Source: CAVZKK01 sp964573475
GTDB taxonomy: Archaea; Thermoproteota; Bathyarchaeia; Bathyarchaeales; Bathycorpusculaceae
Assembly: GCA_964573475.1 (NCBI GenBank)
Contig: CAZNJT010000042.1
Span: 1-13,656 of the forward strand
Length of the DNA stretch: 13,656 nucleotides
Direction of reading: 5' to 3'
Numbering within the stretch: position 1 is the stretch's first letter; every line of letters begins with the position of its first letter. Shown here piece after piece: positions 12,678-13,656 of the stretch. The notes under the pieces were generated by a model. That model searched no databases. It had not been told where the DNA came from and saw only the letters and a program-made list of their open reading frames with translations. The position numbers were made by a program, and so were the translations under genes.

Positions 12678-13586
12678 CTAGTTGAAAATTCTGAGCTTAG
12701 CCTTCTCATAGACTTCTCTCAGCTTGTCCGGTGAAAAATCCGTATAGTGCCTAGCAAGCACCGATTGTGGTACTCTCCCACAAAACGCATCAATGTACGT
12801 TTCAGACACTCCTAGTCTGAGCATTTCAGAGCAGAACCATTCTCTCAGCCTTTGTGGTGTTATGTTTAAACCTGTTTTGCCTCTTGCAGCTTTCCACAGT
12901 TTAATCGCTTCTTCTCTTTGCATTGGAAACAATCTCTGACTTTTTGATGGCTTCTTTGTTGCCAAATATTCTTTCAATGCTTGTTCAGCCTCATCATTGA
13001 AGAATGAAACCCAAGACTTCTTAGTTTCGCCAGTATGATTATTTGGCGTTATCATGCGCTTACTAAAGTCAATATTCTCAAATCTCAATGACAGAATTTC
13101 ATCACGTCTCAAACCTGTTGTAGCATAGAGCATGAACAGCGCTTTCTCTTTTGGTGTTTCGATATGCTTATAGAACTGCTTGACTTGTTCTTTGCTGATT
13201 ATGTGCTTTGGTTTGAAAGGTTGGTTTGGAAACCTGAAACTATTCACTACTTCTGGCAGTCCTAAGAAGTCTCTGAAGAACACTTTCAACGCCATCAAAG
13301 CATTCTTATAATAGGATGGACTGTATCCCTCTAATTTTCTTAAATAACCTCTTAGGTCTTCTCTAGAGATTTCAGTTGGCTTTTTTCCCACATTCTTGAG
13401 AAGTCTTTTAATGAACCACACTTTCTCGTAAGCTGTTCTCTTGCTTCTTCTCAAATCGACAATCTGAAAATCACGAAAACTCTCCAGAAGTTGATCAACA
13501 TCTTCTGAACATAATGTTGGGGCTTTACGAGCCAAAGGTCGCCGGTTCAAGTCCGGCCCGGCCCACTTCGATTCTTTCGTAGGCAT
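12678..13586 (-). CDS. int: SSV-type tyrosine integrase overlapping a tRNA
   Basis: This is a 302-aa tyrosine recombinase. Catalytic positions are Arg160 in TTGLRRDEI, Lys189/190 in GETKKSWV, the second-Arg box QRLR (Arg248, with Gln where most families have His), Arg271 in CGRVPQSV and nucleophile Tyr281 in ARHYTDFSPD. The GRVP.SVL.RHY.D box is typical of SSV-type archaeal integrases. Residues 8-21 (WAGPDLNRRPLARK) are the antisense translation of a tRNA 3' half, so the attachment site lies inside the gene. In SSV-type elements integration splits int at this point. The 7 residues before the tRNA-derived part may then be chromosomal, and this copy would be the int(C) side. A TATA-like CTATAAAGG lies about 30-40 bases upstream of ATG 13586. 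Confidence 0.88.
   Translation of the reverse strand: MPTKESKWAGPDLNRRPLARKAPTLCSEDVDQLLESFRDFQIVDLRRSKRTAYEKVWFIKRLLKNVGKKPTEISREDLRGYLRKLEGYSPSYYKNALMALKVFFRDFLGLPEVVNSFRFPNQPFKPKHIISKEQVKQFYKHIETPKEKALFMLYATTGLRRDEILSLRFENIDFSKRMITPNNHTGETKKSWVSFFNDEAEQALKEYLATKKPSKSQRLFPMQREEAIKLWKAARGKTGLNITPQRLREWFCSEMLRLGVSETYIDAFCGRVPQSVLARHYTDFSPDKLREVYEKAKLRIFN
13521..13565 (+). tRNA. tRNA 3' half (tRNA-Val, UAC, likely) serving as att site
   Basis: From the anticodon loop on, the sequence folds as a tRNA: loop TTTACGA (13524-13530, anticodon TAC), stem strand GCCAA, variable AGGTC, T-arm GCCGG-TTCAAGT-CCGGC (13541-13557), acceptor strand CCGGCCC (13558-13564) and discriminator A at 13565. The 5' half is missing: upstream bases pair with the anticodon stem for only three positions, and no D-arm or GGGCCGG acceptor strand is present. 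Such a truncated copy is what integration into a tRNA gene leaves at one end of an element, the core reaching from the anticodon loop to the 3' end. Val is my reading of the anticodon; purine 37 is G, unusual for Val. Confidence 0.75.
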
Positions 13587-13656
13587 GCACGCAATGTAAC
13601 CTTCTTTTCAAGCTAATCCTTTATAGATGCACAAATAGAATATCTTTCATGAATGA

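Noticed and set aside
13521..13565. Complete tRNA gene
   Set aside because: No D-arm and no matching 5' acceptor strand; only the 3' half folds.

Overview
The window looks archaeal. Predicted promoters are TATA boxes about 25 bases upstream of short-leader or leaderless starts. There is a TldD/TldE pair with archaeal-type sequences, several small CxxC zinc proteins, an SSV-family tyrosine integrase overlapping the 3' half of a tRNA gene, and T-rich terminators. A Bathyarchaeia-like or other Thermoproteota host is my best guess from the general look of the proteins; nothing here proves the lineage.

Left part (1-4247), probably host DNA. A zinc-ribbon protein runs off the left edge on the minus strand. 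A 0.4 kb spacer follows with an AT-rich inverted repeat and GCGCGC palindromes, then an unrecognised 145-163 aa gene, a second spacer with the same 12-bp palindrome, and the tldD-tldE operon, which encodes the two subunits of a metallopeptidase.

Spacer 4248-5522, the most unusual stretch. It holds three short DNA-repeat families: TGTGACA; AAGTGGTAAT; and the 14-bp palindrome CATTACTCGTAATG in several perfect or near-perfect copies. The last recurs as an 11-bp-phased tandem in the promoter of a small ribbon-helix-helix (RHH) gene at 5523. This looks like an iteron, centromere or operator array with its own autoregulated binding protein, as in a plasmid replication or partition locus. The same stretch has a 51-aa minus-strand gene with a terminator, a probable frameshifted gene remnant and a 16-bp perfect palindrome.

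Centre (5934-9968), the accessory module. A divergent AT-rich promoter separates an unknown 188-aa gene from a compact plus-strand operon. The operon order is winged-helix regulator, RHH-like 221-aa protein, a 393-aa secreted protein anchored by a C-terminal membrane helix (spike-like, with a Ca-loop motif), a 155-aa protein with an N-terminal anchor, a 151-aa protein with an N-terminal anchor and a beta-sandwich-like domain, and two tiny membrane proteins (59 and 50 aa). The 59-aa gene starts at TTG and overlaps its neighbour. Gene overlaps or 4-base gaps link nearly all of them. The topology resembles the structural genes of membrane-containing or filamentous viruses, but no packaging, morphogenesis or replication ATPase is present, so 'provirus' is only a hypothesis.

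Right part (9969-13656). A GC-rich island with a 15-bp direct repeat precedes a leaderless gene for a double zinc-site protein. A long-stem hairpin unit (10971-11043) follows. Then come two unrelated minus-strand tyrosine recombinases: a 437-aa HTH-recombinase fusion and a 302-aa SSV-type integrase whose residues 8-21 are read through a tRNA-Val-like 3' half. That tRNA half marks an attachment site and suggests the right end of an integrated element. Its partner, an intact tRNA gene, is not in the window and would be expected to the left.
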